Notes: generated by a model from the letters alone, not told the origin. Shown: positions 1 through 9,283, numbered from the stretch's first letter. The stretch is 64,000 nucleotides of DNA from Paenibacillus ihumii (GCF_001403875.1 NZ_LN884299.1:3324547-3388546), one strand, 5' to 3'. Program-made: numbers and translations.

Positions 1-621
1 AAATGCAAGCTGCATATTGTTATGCGTGTGCACGCCCAAGCGCTTATTCGGCAGATGCGTCTTGAATTTGTTTACCAGATGCTCCATGTCCTTGTAATCC
101 AGGCTTCCGTAGGAATCTACAATGTAAACTACGTCCACAACACTTTCTTTGATCATTTCGAACGCCTCAAGCAGCTCGTGCTCCATTACGTTGGATAATG
201 CCATAATATTGATCGTCGTCTCGTAGCCGCGGTCATGAAATGTCTGCACCAACTGCAGCGCCTTGTCCACATCCTTTACGTAGCAGGCTACCCGAATCAG
301 GTCGAGCAGGCTCTCGCTGCGCGGCAGAATATCATTCTCGTCCACGCGTCCGATATCCACGAGAGCGGAAAGCTTAGTTTGGCCCTTCTGCGGAATGACC
401 TTGCGGAGGAATTCATCATCGAGAAAACGCCAAGGTCCGGCCTCGTCTGCCCCCTTAAGCAGCTTTGGAGAGTTCTTATATCCGATTTCCATATAATCAA
501 CACCAGCTTCGTTAAGCCCGGCATAGAGCTTCTGCACAAATTCTACGCTGAAATCCCAATTGTTGACTAAGCCGCCGTCACGAATGGTGCAATCTACGAT
601 CTTGCTCTGATTCACTTTCAT
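1..621 (-). CDS. DRE-TIM/HMGL-like aldolase domain protein (partial, C-terminus outside window)
   Basis: The reading frame begins at ATG 619-621 and runs off the left edge after 207 codons, so the C-terminus is missing. The N-terminus reads MKVNQSKIVDCTIRDGG, with the CTIRDGG signature of the DRE-TIM metallolyase superfamily (the R-D pair that contacts substrate and metal), and a metal-binding HTHNNMQLAF motif lies near residue 200. Between them are TIM-barrel-like strand patterns such as LSALVDIGRVDEND. Families with this fold include isopropylmalate synthase, HMG-CoA lyase and 4-hydroxy-2-oxovalerate aldolase. The sequence most resembles the stand-alone 'aldolase catalytic domain' proteins and not LeuA. 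The exact substrate cannot be read from the fragment. It is transcribed leftwards, away from the histidine kinase terminator. Confidence 0.8.
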   Translation of the reverse strand, partial: MKVNQSKIVDCTIRDGGLVNNWDFSVEFVQKLYAGLNEAGVDYMEIGYKNSPKLLKGADEAGPWRFLDDEFLRKVIPQKGQTKLSALVDIGRVDENDILPRSESLLDLIRVACYVKDVDKALQLVQTFHDRGYETTINIMALSNVMEHELLEAFEMIKESVVDVVYIVDSYGSLDYKDMEHLVNKFKTHLPNKRLGVHTHNNMQLAF

Positions 622-762
622 CTTACCGATTCCCTTCGTCTTATGTTTTACTATCCATCTTACTTTAATGGGATTAAAAATGTAAAGTAATTATTATGAT
701 GAACTTAGTCACGGGGATAGAAAATACCGGACACAGACGATTGAGCACATATTGAAACAGGC

Positions 763-782
763 AAAAAAGGCGCCTTGCGCCT
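763..782 (-). terminator. Rho-independent terminator after histidine kinase
   Basis: On the minus strand the stem AGGCGC-AAG-GCGCCT is followed directly by six T residues. It lies about 110 bp downstream of the histidine kinase stop codon and ahead of the aldolase-like gene. Confidence 0.75.
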
Positions 783-892
783 CCTGCCTTCAATACATTT
801 CTCTCAGCAGGCTGCAATCCTTCACAGCACCTTCCTTGAGCGAATTCTGATATTCAATTCCTCCTCCGGAGATCTGCATCTTAAAGCGGGTC

Positions 893-2023
893 TCACGAAG
901 ATTTCATCATGTTAAGCGATACTATTGGAAGCGCTATTACAAAAACTGTCCCGATCCCTTTCATACTATCGACAGAAATATTTCCTTTGTGATTTCTGAT
1001 GATCCGATAGCTTACGGACAGGCCAAGTCCGGTTCCCTTCTCTTTGGTCGTAAAAAAAGGATCGAACAAACGGCTTAGCAAGCCTTTATCCATGCCATTC
1101 CCGTTATCCTGTATTGAAATATGGACGTAATTATCTACAAGCTTCGCACCTAGATGTATGGTTCCATTATGAACTGAATTGCTGACCTCCTCAATGGCGT
1201 CCATCGCATTCTTGATGATGTTGAGCAGAACCTGCTTGATCTGCTTCACGTCAATGGATACGTACATTTCTATATCCGCAACCTCCAAATGGATTTCGCA
1301 GCCCTTCATCAATGCCTCGCTCTCGGTTAGCAGCACTACCTCCTTTAATAAGGAAGACACGCTGATCACGCTCTTCTGGGGAGCCGACGGCTTAGAGGAA
1401 TTCAGAAATTCATGAATAATATCATTAGCCCGGTCGATTTCGGTTAGGATGATTCGGGCATATTCATCGCGGCCAAGCTGAATGAGATGCGGACGCAGGA
1501 GCTGAATGAATCCTCGGATCGCCGTTAAGGGATTGCGGATTTCATGGGCGATCGCCGCGGATATTTTGCCGAGCATGGCAAGCTTGTCGTTCTGATAAGC
1601 CGTCTGCTCGATTTGCTTGTAATCTGATACATCCTTTACGCTAAGCAAATAGTCTCCATCCATCTGATCTCCATAAGTAATGGTAATCAGCCAATGGCGA
1701 CCGTACTCGTCAATGAGCTCGTGATATTTTTTGCGGTGAAAAATAGCCTCCCTGTATATTCGTAAAATCCTCCGCTTCTTGAAACGGCTAAGGTGAGGAT
1801 GCCGCAGCATTTGCAGCAAGTTGCAGCCGATCAGTGACTGGCGCGGCATCTCCATAAGCTTGGCCATCTGCACATTAATAAAAGTTAGCACGCCTTCACT
1901 ATCAAACAGTATAATTCCGCTATCGAGATTTTCTAGAACATTCTCATACTTGTTCTTGACCAGCTGCGTCGATTGAAATGCCTTGACAGACTGCAGCAAA
2001 GTTTCCTGGAACTCACTTAACAA
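893..2023 (-). CDS. PAS-domain sensor histidine kinase (orphan)
   Basis: Two-component sensor kinase without membrane segments. A PAS-like domain (ENLDSGIILFDSEGVLTFIN) occupies roughly residues 25-135. The HisKA H-box AIAHEIRNPLTAIRGF has the phospho-accepting His near residue 160. The ATPase domain shows the N-box (LLNIIKNAMDAIEEV), G1 (DNGNGM), the F-box (FDPFFTTK) and G2 (GTGLGLS). I place the start at TTG 2021-2023, because AAAAGGGGG sits 7 bases upstream; an in-frame TTG at 2086 would add 21 residues but has no good ribosome binding site. No response regulator gene is adjacent. The domain order matches soluble sporulation-type kinases that feed the Spo0F phosphorelay, which is inference only. 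Confidence 0.9.
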   Translation of the reverse strand: MLSEFQETLLQSVKAFQSTQLVKNKYENVLENLDSGIILFDSEGVLTFINVQMAKLMEMPRQSLIGCNLLQMLRHPHLSRFKKRRILRIYREAIFHRKKYHELIDEYGRHWLITITYGDQMDGDYLLSVKDVSDYKQIEQTAYQNDKLAMLGKISAAIAHEIRNPLTAIRGFIQLLRPHLIQLGRDEYARIILTEIDRANDIIHEFLNSSKPSAPQKSVISVSSLLKEVVLLTESEALMKGCEIHLEVADIEMYVSIDVKQIKQVLLNIIKNAMDAIEEVSNSVHNGTIHLGAKLVDNYVHISIQDNGNGMDKGLLSRLFDPFFTTKEKGTGLGLSVSYRIIRNHKGNISVDSMKGIGTVFVIALPIVSLNMMKSS

Positions 2024-2270
2024 GTTGATTCCCCCTTTTCCCACAATGGTATCCCTGCCAATCCGACAACATTCAACCCAATTCAAGACTTAAACCTTGC
2101 CATTTCAAACCTCGGGCTTACCCTGAGACCAGGGATGGATAAGATTCTCATATTTGTAATCGGACATATCCAAATGTAATTACCACTAATTAGAGAATTT
2201 TAATCACTCTTATCATAGTAAACATTTTTATTTAACGTCAATCAGAGATACTGTCGAAAAAAGAGGATAC

Positions 2271-2301
2271 AAAAAGAAGCAGCCTCGCTAGGAGGCTACT
2301 T
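2271..2301 (-). terminator. Rho-independent terminator
   Basis: Read on the minus strand, AGCCTC-loop-GAGGCT is followed by a T-rich run. It lies 13 bp past the stop of the zinc-ribbon gene. Confidence 0.7.
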
Positions 2302-2313
2302 CGTTCTTACGGC

Positions 2314-2721
2314 CTATTTATTATAATGCAGCCTTGCTTTACGGCGGCTCATGACGGCCAGCCGCTTCTTCAGCTCGCTTTCCCATTTCTTATCCTGAAT
2401 CCCTTTGGCTACCGCCAGAAGATCCAGGGCCATGTCGATTTGGCTCTGAACGATGTGGAGCGGATCCTCGTCCTCAACATTGACACAGTTGCCAAATATC
2501 GTCTCTTCGTCCTCCATAATGAAGTCGCCAAAATCGATTTCGGATACACCGTCCCCATGCGCGTATTCCGCCAGTATTTCATACTCATGCTCCACTTTAT
2601 AATGAACCTCGACCCGATGGCATACCGGGCAAAGCAGCAGGGGAACATTATGAACCTGCGTACGATAATGCTTCAGCGTCCCCTTAGTCCCAACCATGCT
2701 GGCTCCACAGCAAAAACTCAT
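2314..2721 (-). CDS. Small zinc-finger-like protein, function unknown
   Basis: A 135-residue protein with two cysteine pairs, MSFCCG at the N-terminus and CPVCH at residues 32-36, which together could form a YgiT/MqsA-type zinc ribbon. The central part is acidic (EIDFGDFIMEDEE) and the C-terminal 50 residues are predicted helical and basic (KKRLAVMSRRKARLHYNK). It has its own terminator and an upstream GGGTGATGGGGA ribosome binding site, so it is monocistronic. I do not recognise a named family and assign no function. Confidence 0.7.
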   Translation of the reverse strand: MSFCCGASMVGTKGTLKHYRTQVHNVPLLLCPVCHRVEVHYKVEHEYEILAEYAHGDGVSEIDFGDFIMEDEETIFGNCVNVEDEDPLHIVQSQIDMALDLLAVAKGIQDKKWESELKKRLAVMSRRKARLHYNK

Positions 2722-3113
2722 TCCCCATCACCCTTTCCCGAGTTAGACGTCGGTGTATATTTGAAGGTATCCTTATGTTGCATTAGGCTTCCTTTAATTT
2801 ATTCGTGATTGTTACTTTAGATTCCTTCGAATACTTGTAATTATAAACCCTTTTTATAAATATTGAGCTGGAAGAACTAATTTTCTTACATAATTAAAAC
2901 GGGAGAAAAAACCCCCTGCATCTGGATAAGCTCCAGTCAGGGGGCATCGTTAAGATGCAGATATATGCTTCTATAGCTCTATAAGCTCAGATTACTTGCT
3001 CAGGTTATCGTCTTGTCCGGCCCAGCCCATCAGGAAGACACCGCCGGATTGCCGCGCTTGAAGAGCATGAAACGTCTCTTCTACGCTGCAGACCGCTGCA
3101 TGATCCTTTAAGC
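2722..3113. other. Intergenic region with leuB terminator and an orphan open frame
   Basis: This 392-bp gap holds the leuB terminator (2906-2944). Between the leuB stop and that terminator, minus strand 3001-3110 is an open frame with protein-like composition (reading ...VEETFHALQARQSGGVFLMG..., ending DNLSK-stop) but no ATG/GTG/TTG start at its head. Nothing else is visible. Confidence 0.5.
2906..2944 (-). terminator. Rho-independent terminator after leuB
   Basis: On the minus strand CCCCCTGACTGG...CCAGATGCAGGGGG folds into a hairpin followed by six Ts. It lies 170 bp downstream of the leuB stop. Confidence 0.8.
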
Positions 3114-4193
3114 TTATTTGCGGATAGCCGCTACAATGAGGTCGCCCATCTCTTTGGTGCCGATCGCCTTACTCTTGTCAACCGCGATATCGCCCGTGCG
3201 GTGGCCAGCATCCAGCACCTCGGCTACCGCTGCCTCGATGGCGTCCGCAGCATCGGCATAGCCGAAGGTCAGGCGGAACATCAGGGCAAGGGATAGAATC
3301 GTAGCGATCGGGTTCGCCAGGTTCTGACCGGCGATGTCTGGCGCAGATCCGTGTACGGGCTCGTACAGGCCGAAGCTGCCTTCCCCAAGGGATGCGGAGG
3401 AGAGCATGCCGATCGATCCGGTCAGCATAGCCGCTTCATCGCTAAGAATGTCGCCGAACATATTCTCCGTAACGATTACGTCGAAGCTTGAAGGACGGCG
3501 CAGCAGCTGCATCGCGCAGTTGTCCACGAGCACATGCTCCAGCTCGACATCCGGATATTCGGGAGCGATACGGTTCACGACTTCGCGCCATAAGCGGGAA
3601 GTTTCCAGAACGTTAGCCTTATCGACGGAAGCTAATTTCTTGCGGCGTTTCTGGGCAATTTCGAAGGCTTGGCGGACGATGCGCTCAACCTCGTTCACAT
3701 TATAAGCGCAGGTGTCCACGGCTTCTTGTCCGTTCTCGGTCTCGCGGCGGAACTTCTCACCGAAATAAATACCGCCCGTCAGCTCGCGAACAACCATCAG
3801 ATCGGTCCCTTCAAGCACTTCCGGCTTCAGCGTAGAAGCATCCTTCAAGCAATCGAAAACAACTGCCGGACGAAGATTGGAGAACAGCCCCAGCGCTTTG
3901 CGGATTCCGAGCAGTCCCGTTTCTGGACGCAGCTCCTTCGGGTTGTTGTCCCATTTCGGACCGCCTACCGCTCCAAGCAGCACCGCATCGGCGCGCTGGC
4001 AGACTTCCAGCGTCTCCTGCGGCAGCGGGGTGCCTTTCTCATCGATAGCGATGCCCCCGAACAAGGCATGCTCGGTTTCAAAGCGGTAGCCGAATACTTC
4101 TTCCGTGCGCTTCAATACCTTCTCTGCTTCAGCTACGACCTCGGGGCCGATGCCATCGCCTGCAATTACCGCAATTTTCTTCACTTCTGTCAT
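3114..4193 (-). CDS. leuB: 3-isopropylmalate dehydrogenase
   Basis: Catalyses NAD-dependent oxidative decarboxylation of 3-isopropylmalate to 2-oxoisocaproate, the third step of leucine synthesis, in the cytoplasm. The 359-residue length is typical. GDGIGPE is at residues 13-19, substrate-binding arginines occur in LLGIRKALGLFSNLRP, the VRELTGGIYFG loop is intact, and metal ligands lie in NMFGDILSDEAA. The ATG at 4193 is preceded by a GAGAGGGAG ribosome binding site. It is the last gene of the leftward branched-chain amino acid cluster, but a glycerol dehydrogenase gene and a hairpin separate it from ilvC, and leuA, leuC and leuD are not in the window. Confidence 0.97.
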   Translation of the reverse strand: MTEVKKIAVIAGDGIGPEVVAEAEKVLKRTEEVFGYRFETEHALFGGIAIDEKGTPLPQETLEVCQRADAVLLGAVGGPKWDNNPKELRPETGLLGIRKALGLFSNLRPAVVFDCLKDASTLKPEVLEGTDLMVVRELTGGIYFGEKFRRETENGQEAVDTCAYNVNEVERIVRQAFEIAQKRRKKLASVDKANVLETSRLWREVVNRIAPEYPDVELEHVLVDNCAMQLLRRPSSFDVIVTENMFGDILSDEAAMLTGSIGMLSSASLGEGSFGLYEPVHGSAPDIAGQNLANPIATILSLALMFRLTFGYADAADAIEAAVAEVLDAGHRTGDIAVDKSKAIGTKEMGDLIVAAIRK

Positions 4194-4389
4194 GACTTAC
4201 AACTCCCTCTCATTCACTATACTCTTCGAACAATGCTCTTCTTCTGTTGTAACATAACAGGTAGGGATAAACAAAGATATAGAATCTATTAATGCAATAG
4301 GTTTTAACTATAAGATATGAAAAAACATCTGTCTGCTTGCATTTTAGGAAACTGGGCGCTTTTAAACGCATTTTGCACGAGCTTAGAAT

Positions 4390-4428
4390 AAAACAGGGAT
4401 TAACCCGGTCTATACCGGTTAATCCCTG
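4390..4428 (-). terminator. Terminator-like hairpin after gldA
   Basis: A long, almost perfect stem (CAGGGATTAAC...GTTAATCCCTG, one bulge, loop of 6) is followed on the minus strand by TTTTATTC. It lies 40 bp downstream of the gldA stop and so separates gldA from leuB. Confidence 0.75.
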
Positions 4429-4469
4429 CATGGGCTTAATTTTGCCCGGAAATCAGGCACCACAAAGAA

Positions 4470-5576
4470 TCAGCCTTCGCGGTACGACTCCGCGATGGCA
4501 TTGGCCGCCACAATCGCATTGTATACATCATCCGGTGTCACCGGGAAAGGCATATTGCCCATGGTATCCCCTTCGGCACAGGCCGTTTCGGCTACTTGGC
4601 GCCACTCTGACTCGATGAATTTCGTAACCCCGAGATCCTTTAAGGTCAACGGAAGCCCTACCCCTTTTACAATGCCGATCACGGTCTCCAGCTCCTCCTT
4701 CGGAGCGTTCTCCAGCACCAGCTGGGCGAGCAGCCCAAAGGTAACCTTCTCTCCATGCTGCGCTTTATGGAGCGCCGGCACGGCAGTCATTCCGTTATGA
4801 ATGGCATGGGCCGCTGCCAGGCCGCCAGATTCGGCTCCGACGCCGCTCAGATAGATCGTTGCTTCGATCGTATCCTCCACAGCTCTGGTCGCCACCCCCT
4901 TCTCTACGGCGCGCTGGGCTTTGACGGCATTCTCAATCAGAGTCTCGTAGCATAAGCGCGCCAAGCCGAGACCGGTCGTCGATGGCTTCATCAATGCCAG
5001 ATTATCGCCAAATGACCGGTAGCAGGCCCGGGCTTCGAAATAAGTCGCCAAAGCATCGCCAATACCGGCCGCAAAAAAGCGCGGAGGAGCGGCTGCCAAT
5101 ATGCCGGTATCCGCCAAGACGACATCCGGATTGCTTGGCAGAAATAAATACTCGTCGAAGGAGCCGTCCTTTTTATAAATGACTGCAAGTGCGGTACATG
5201 GCGCATCCGTTGAAGCGATCGTCGGAAAGATGACGACCGGCAGCTTCTCATAATAAGCCGTAGCCTTGGCAGTATCTAGGGTCTTGCCGCCGCCGATGCC
5301 GACGATTATATTAGCTCCCGCTCCCCGGGCCAGCTCGCGGTGGCGGTTGATTTCCTCCTTCGTGCATTCATAGTTGAATTTCTCGAACACGGCTTTATTG
5401 CCGCCCTCCTCGATCGATTTTCCTGCCTCCCGCTGGGCACGCTCCAGAATAAACTCGTCGCAGATAATATAGGCGCTGTCACCGAAGAACTGCATGTACT
5501 CGTTAAAGCTGGACAGAAGCTCTCTGCCGGTGATGTATTTTTTGGGGGAGGTCACCGATTTAACCGTATTTTTCAT
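4470..5576 (-). CDS. gldA: Glycerol dehydrogenase (iron/zinc-containing alcohol dehydrogenase family)
   Basis: NAD-dependent oxidation of glycerol to dihydroxyacetone. The 368-residue protein has the nucleotide-binding GIGGGKTLDTAK motif (residues 93-104). The three zinc ligands of the family are in place: D174 in GDALATYFEA, H257 in AAAHAIHNG and H274 in ALHKAQHGEKV. The ATG at 5576 is used. It lies between ilvC and leuB on the same strand but is bracketed by hairpins on both sides, so it is probably transcribed on its own. Related GldA-like proteins can prefer other small polyols, so the substrate is assigned by family. Confidence 0.92.
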   Translation of the reverse strand: MKNTVKSVTSPKKYITGRELLSSFNEYMQFFGDSAYIICDEFILERAQREAGKSIEEGGNKAVFEKFNYECTKEEINRHRELARGAGANIIVGIGGGKTLDTAKATAYYEKLPVVIFPTIASTDAPCTALAVIYKKDGSFDEYLFLPSNPDVVLADTGILAAAPPRFFAAGIGDALATYFEARACYRSFGDNLALMKPSTTGLGLARLCYETLIENAVKAQRAVEKGVATRAVEDTIEATIYLSGVGAESGGLAAAHAIHNGMTAVPALHKAQHGEKVTFGLLAQLVLENAPKEELETVIGIVKGVGLPLTLKDLGVTKFIESEWRQVAETACAEGDTMGNMPFPVTPDDVYNAIVAANAIAESYREG

Positions 5577-5781
5577 GTTTGCCTTTTCTCCTTTGGCTAA
5601 AATTGCTGTAGATCCCTCCTTAAGATAAACTAATTCGCCTGGATTTAAACACTAGCTTGACTCGCCTCAAGGCTGTTTATTTGCGGGTGTCTAACAGACG
5701 CCTGCCTTGCCCGGCCAAAAGACTCTGTAACGGTGACAGCATGGGCTCTGCTTCCGGTGATGGGTAATGATTTGCAAATGT

Positions 5782-5812
5782 AAAAAAAGCCGCGGAGCAA
5801 TCTCCACGGCTT
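5782..5812 (-). terminator. Rho-independent terminator after ilvC
   Basis: AAGCCGTGGAG-loop-CTCCGCGGCTT followed by seven Ts on the minus strand, 25 bp beyond the ilvC stop. It closes the ilvB-ilvN-ilvC transcript. Confidence 0.85.
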
Positions 5813-5836
5813 GATTCGATACATATCATTAAATAA

Positions 5837-6829
5837 TTACTTCTTGATCCAGTGCATCAGACCGCGAAGCTCTTCACCAACAACCTCAATCGGATGGTTA
5901 GCTTCGTTGCGGCGGGTAGCCGTCAGGAATGCACGGTTGGATTGGTTCTCCAGGATGAAATCGCGTGCGAATTTACCTTGTTGGATATCAGCCAGCACTT
6001 CTTTCATCGCTTTCTTCGTTTCCTCGGTTACGATGCGAGGTCCTGTTACATAGTCGCCGTACTCCGCAGTGTTGGAGATGGAGTCACGCATTGTAGCAAG
6101 TCCGCCTTCATAGATCAGGTCAACGATCAGTTTCAATTCGTGCAAGCACTCGAAGTAGGCCATTTCCGGAGCATAGCCAGCTTCCGTCAATGTTTCAAAT
6201 CCAGCTTTGATCAGGGCGCTTACGCCGCCGCACAGAACAGCTTGTTCACCGAACAGATCCGTTTCTGTCTCTTCGCGGAAGGAAGTCTCAATGACCCCTG
6301 CACGAGTACAGCCGATGCCTTTAGCATAAGCAAGACCGATTTCTTTCGCTTTGCCAGTCGCATCTTGATGGATAGCGATCAAGCCTGGAACGCCGAAGCC
6401 TTCAACATACGTACGGCGAACCATGTGGCCTGGCGACTTAGGAGCAACCAGAAGCACGTCGTTGTCTTTGGAAGGCACGATTTGTCCGAAATGAACGTTA
6501 AAGCCGTGCGCGAACAGAAGTGCAGCACCTTTCTTCAGGTTAGGAGCGATTTCATTATGGTATACCGCAGCTTGAGTCTCATCCGGCATCAGGATTTGAA
6601 CAACGTCTGCACGGCTTGTTGCTTCAGCAACAGACAATACTTCGAAGCCGTCCTCTTTGGCTTTATCGAAGGATTTCCCTTCGCGAAGACCGATCACTAC
6701 GTTCAGTCCGCTGTCACGCAGGTTTTGAGCGTGAGCATGGCCTTGGCTGCCGTAGCCGATGATCGCGATCGTTTTTCCTTTCAATACGCTAAGCTCTGCA
6801 TCTTTTTCATAGTACAAAGTAACTGCCAT
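5837..6829 (-). CDS. ilvC: Ketol-acid reductoisomerase
   Basis: Converts 2-acetolactate or 2-aceto-2-hydroxybutyrate to the dihydroxy acid in valine and isoleucine synthesis. The 330-residue class I enzyme has the Rossmann motif GYGSQGHAHAQN (25-36), followed by an arginine-containing loop (GLREGKSFDKAKED). The Mg ligands are D191 and E195 (TDLFGEQ) and E227 and E231 (ECLHELKLIV). A TAGGAGGG ribosome binding site precedes the ATG. It lies 164 bp downstream of ilvN and is followed by a terminator, so it is likely the last gene of the T-box-controlled operon. Confidence 0.97.
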   Translation of the reverse strand: MAVTLYYEKDAELSVLKGKTIAIIGYGSQGHAHAQNLRDSGLNVVIGLREGKSFDKAKEDGFEVLSVAEATSRADVVQILMPDETQAAVYHNEIAPNLKKGAALLFAHGFNVHFGQIVPSKDNDVLLVAPKSPGHMVRRTYVEGFGVPGLIAIHQDATGKAKEIGLAYAKGIGCTRAGVIETSFREETETDLFGEQAVLCGGVSALIKAGFETLTEAGYAPEMAYFECLHELKLIVDLIYEGGLATMRDSISNTAEYGDYVTGPRIVTEETKKAMKEVLADIQQGKFARDFILENQSNRAFLTATRRNEANHPIEVVGEELRGLMHWIKK

Positions 6830-6993
6830 TTGTATAGCCCTCCTAAAATTTTACGGGGCCGCCTTTAGCGGACTCCCTTGTATTAGTTCTATCCCCATGG
6901 TGAGCGGGTGCTTCAAAGGACCGTTCCTCTAACTCCCTGGTGATCCTCTCAAACCCCCGCTCACCAAATGTGGAAATGTTAATGAAGCTTGCC

Positions 6994-7488
6994 CTATGCG
7001 TTGCCGCGAATCATCGCGGTCACCCCTGTACGAGACAGCTCGCGAATGCCGTAGGGATGGAGCAGCTCGATCATGGCGTCAATTTTCTCCGTGTCGCCAA
7101 CGACCTGTACAATCATACTGTTCGTCCCGATATCAACGACAGCAGCGCGGAAGGTCTCGACGACGCCCATGATTTCCGGGCGCTCCGACGGCTCCGATTT
7201 TACTTTGATCAGCGCCAATTCGCGGCCGACCATCGGTTTGGAGCTAAGATTAACTACTTTAATAACATCGATGAGTTTATACAATTGTTTCTCGATTTGT
7301 TCCAGCGTCTTGTCGTCGCCTTGGGTTACGATGACCATCCGGGACAACCCTTCTTCTTCCGATTGCCCTACAGTGATGCTCTCGATATTGAAGCCGCGCC
7401 GGCCGAACAGGCCGGAAACGCGCTGCAGAACTCCTGGCTGATCATTCACTAATACTGCTATTGTATGGCTTGTCATTGTCGTCGTCAT
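6994..7488 (-). CDS. ilvN: Acetolactate synthase small (regulatory) subunit
   Basis: Regulatory subunit of acetolactate synthase. The N-terminal ACT domain (residues 8-80, HTIAVLVNDQPGVLQRVSGL) mediates feedback sensing of branched-chain amino acids, and a second ACT-like domain fills the C-terminal half. At 164 residues it has the usual length. Its ATG shares one base with the ilvB stop codon (TAATG), which implies translational coupling and matched subunit production. A second in-frame ATG four codons downstream is possible, but GGGGGA upstream fits the first. Confidence 0.96.
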   Translation of the reverse strand: MTTTMTSHTIAVLVNDQPGVLQRVSGLFGRRGFNIESITVGQSEEEGLSRMVIVTQGDDKTLEQIEKQLYKLIDVIKVVNLSSKPMVGRELALIKVKSEPSERPEIMGVVETFRAAVVDIGTNSMIVQVVGDTEKIDAMIELLHPYGIRELSRTGVTAMIRGNA

Positions 7489-9233
7489 TATTCACAGTCC
7501 CCCATCAGCATTTGATCAATGGTGGAACCCTGGGTAACCATCGGATACACATTTTCCTCTTTGCTGACCACGAATTCCACCAGCACAGGACCCGGCGTGT
7601 CCATGGCTTCCTTCCAGACCTGCTTGGCTTCTTCCTTGTTCGTAGCCCGCAGTCCCTTCACGCCGTACGCCTCCGCCAATTTTACAAAGTCCGGGCTGCC
7701 GGCCAGGTCGATATGGCTGTAACGGTTCTCGTAAATGAGCTCCTGCCATTGGCGCACCATGCCGAGCACCTGGTTGTTGATTACGACGACCTTGACCGGA
7801 ATGTTATTGATGGCGCAAATCGCAAGCTCCTGCGCGCACATCTGCATGCCGCCGTCACCGTTGATCGAAATAACGAGCCGGTCTGGATGAGCCATCTGCG
7901 CCCCGATCGCTGACGGGAACCCGAAGCCCATCGTGCCTAGTCCGCCGGAGGTGATCCAGGAGCGGGGCTGATTGAACTTGTAATACTGGGCCGCCCACAT
8001 TTGATGCTGGCCTACGTCCGTCGTCACGATCGCTTCGCCCTTGGTCGTATCGTTAAGCAGCTCGATGACCCATTGCGGCTTAAGCTCCGTATCAGAATCC
8101 TTGTACTTGTAAGGCTTGTCAGCCATCCACTGGCTGATCTGACTTCTCCAGGCATCCGCTTTGTCGCTGCGACCCACTAACGGATTAAGGAGCTCAAGCA
8201 CCGTTTTCACATCGCCGACTACCGGGATTGCCGTTTGTACGTTCTTGCCGATTTCCGCAGGATCGATATCGATGTGTACTACTTTAGCATGAGGAGCGAA
8301 TCCGTCAAGCCGTCCCGTAACGCGGTCATCGAACCGGGCCCCGATATTGATCAGCAAATCGGAATTCTGAATGGCCTGGTTAGCCGTATACGTACCGTGC
8401 ATTCCCGGCATGCCCATCCACAGCGGATTGCCGCTAGGGAACGCACCCAGGCCCAGAAGCGTCGTCGTGATCGGAATTTCCGTCCGGGTCACGAATTCGA
8501 GCAGCTCTTCATGGCCTCCGGAGTATACGACCCCGCCGCCGGCAAGAATAACCGGACGTTCCGCTTCCTTGATTGCCGCCGCTACCTTTTCCAGCTGAAG
8601 ATGGTTCGGAACGACCTTAGGATTGTATCCCCGGAGGTTAACGCTCTGTACCGGCTTGAACAGGGTCTTGTTCGCGGATACGTCCTTCGGAATGTCGATC
8701 AGTACCGGCCCTTTGCGGCCCGTATTGGCGATGTGGAACGCTTCGTGAATCACGCGGGGCAATTCTTCTACGCTGCGTACCAAGTAGCTATGCTTCGTGA
8801 TCGGCATTGTGATGCCGGTAATATCCGCTTCCTGGAAGGCATCCGTTCCGATCAGGCTGGATACGACGTTTCCGGTAATCACCACGAGGGGAACCGAATC
8901 CATGAACGCCGTCGCGATCCCGGTGACTGTGTTCGTCGCCCCCGGTCCCGAAGTTGCGATACATACCCCTACCTTGCCGCTTGCCCGTGCGTAGCCGTCG
9001 GCTGCATGAATCGCTCCCTGCTCATGTCTTGTCAGCAAGTGATTGAAATCCTTGAAGCCGTACAACGCATCGTAGATGTACAATACGGCTCCGCCCGGGT
9101 AACCGAAGACGCAATCGACACCTTCCAACACCAGGCTCCGTAGCAATATTTCCGAACCCGTAATGACTTCAGGTTTCATCCATTTCTCACGTAATTGTTC
9201 TGTAGACCGCACTGCTGGTATTTGCGCGCTCAT
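7488..9233 (-). CDS. ilvB: Acetolactate synthase large (catalytic) subunit
   Basis: Thiamine-diphosphate enzyme that condenses two pyruvates, or pyruvate with 2-oxobutyrate, to start valine/leucine or isoleucine synthesis. The 581 residues show the N-terminal pyrimidine-binding domain with FGYPGGAVL and the activating-Glu context RHEQGAIHAADGYAR, a central FAD-type domain, and the C-terminal diphosphate-binding motif starting GDGGMQMC and ending VVINN. The first ATG is at 9233 with GGAGGATGACTG upstream. It is the first structural gene behind the T-box leader and overlaps ilvN by one base. Confidence 0.97.
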   Translation of the reverse strand: MSAQIPAVRSTEQLREKWMKPEVITGSEILLRSLVLEGVDCVFGYPGGAVLYIYDALYGFKDFNHLLTRHEQGAIHAADGYARASGKVGVCIATSGPGATNTVTGIATAFMDSVPLVVITGNVVSSLIGTDAFQEADITGITMPITKHSYLVRSVEELPRVIHEAFHIANTGRKGPVLIDIPKDVSANKTLFKPVQSVNLRGYNPKVVPNHLQLEKVAAAIKEAERPVILAGGGVVYSGGHEELLEFVTRTEIPITTTLLGLGAFPSGNPLWMGMPGMHGTYTANQAIQNSDLLINIGARFDDRVTGRLDGFAPHAKVVHIDIDPAEIGKNVQTAIPVVGDVKTVLELLNPLVGRSDKADAWRSQISQWMADKPYKYKDSDTELKPQWVIELLNDTTKGEAIVTTDVGQHQMWAAQYYKFNQPRSWITSGGLGTMGFGFPSAIGAQMAHPDRLVISINGDGGMQMCAQELAICAINNIPVKVVVINNQVLGMVRQWQELIYENRYSHIDLAGSPDFVKLAEAYGVKGLRATNKEEAKQVWKEAMDTPGPVLVEFVVSKEENVYPMVTQGSTIDQMLMGDCE

Positions 9234-9283
9234 CAGTCATCCTCCTTCCAAAATTTAAGTATTTCTAGAGAAATACAACAAAA

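Noticed and set aside
1..621. LeuA (2-isopropylmalate synthase) as identity of the first gene
   Set aside because: The N-terminus and spacing do not match LeuA although the superfamily motifs are shared; a general aldolase-like call is safer.
3669..4292. 207-codon frame opposite leuB
   Set aside because: It is antisense to a certain leuB gene, has no ribosome binding site and no recognisable domain.
5852..6868. 338-codon frame opposite ilvC
   Set aside because: It is a codon-bias shadow of ilvC, antisense over its full length.
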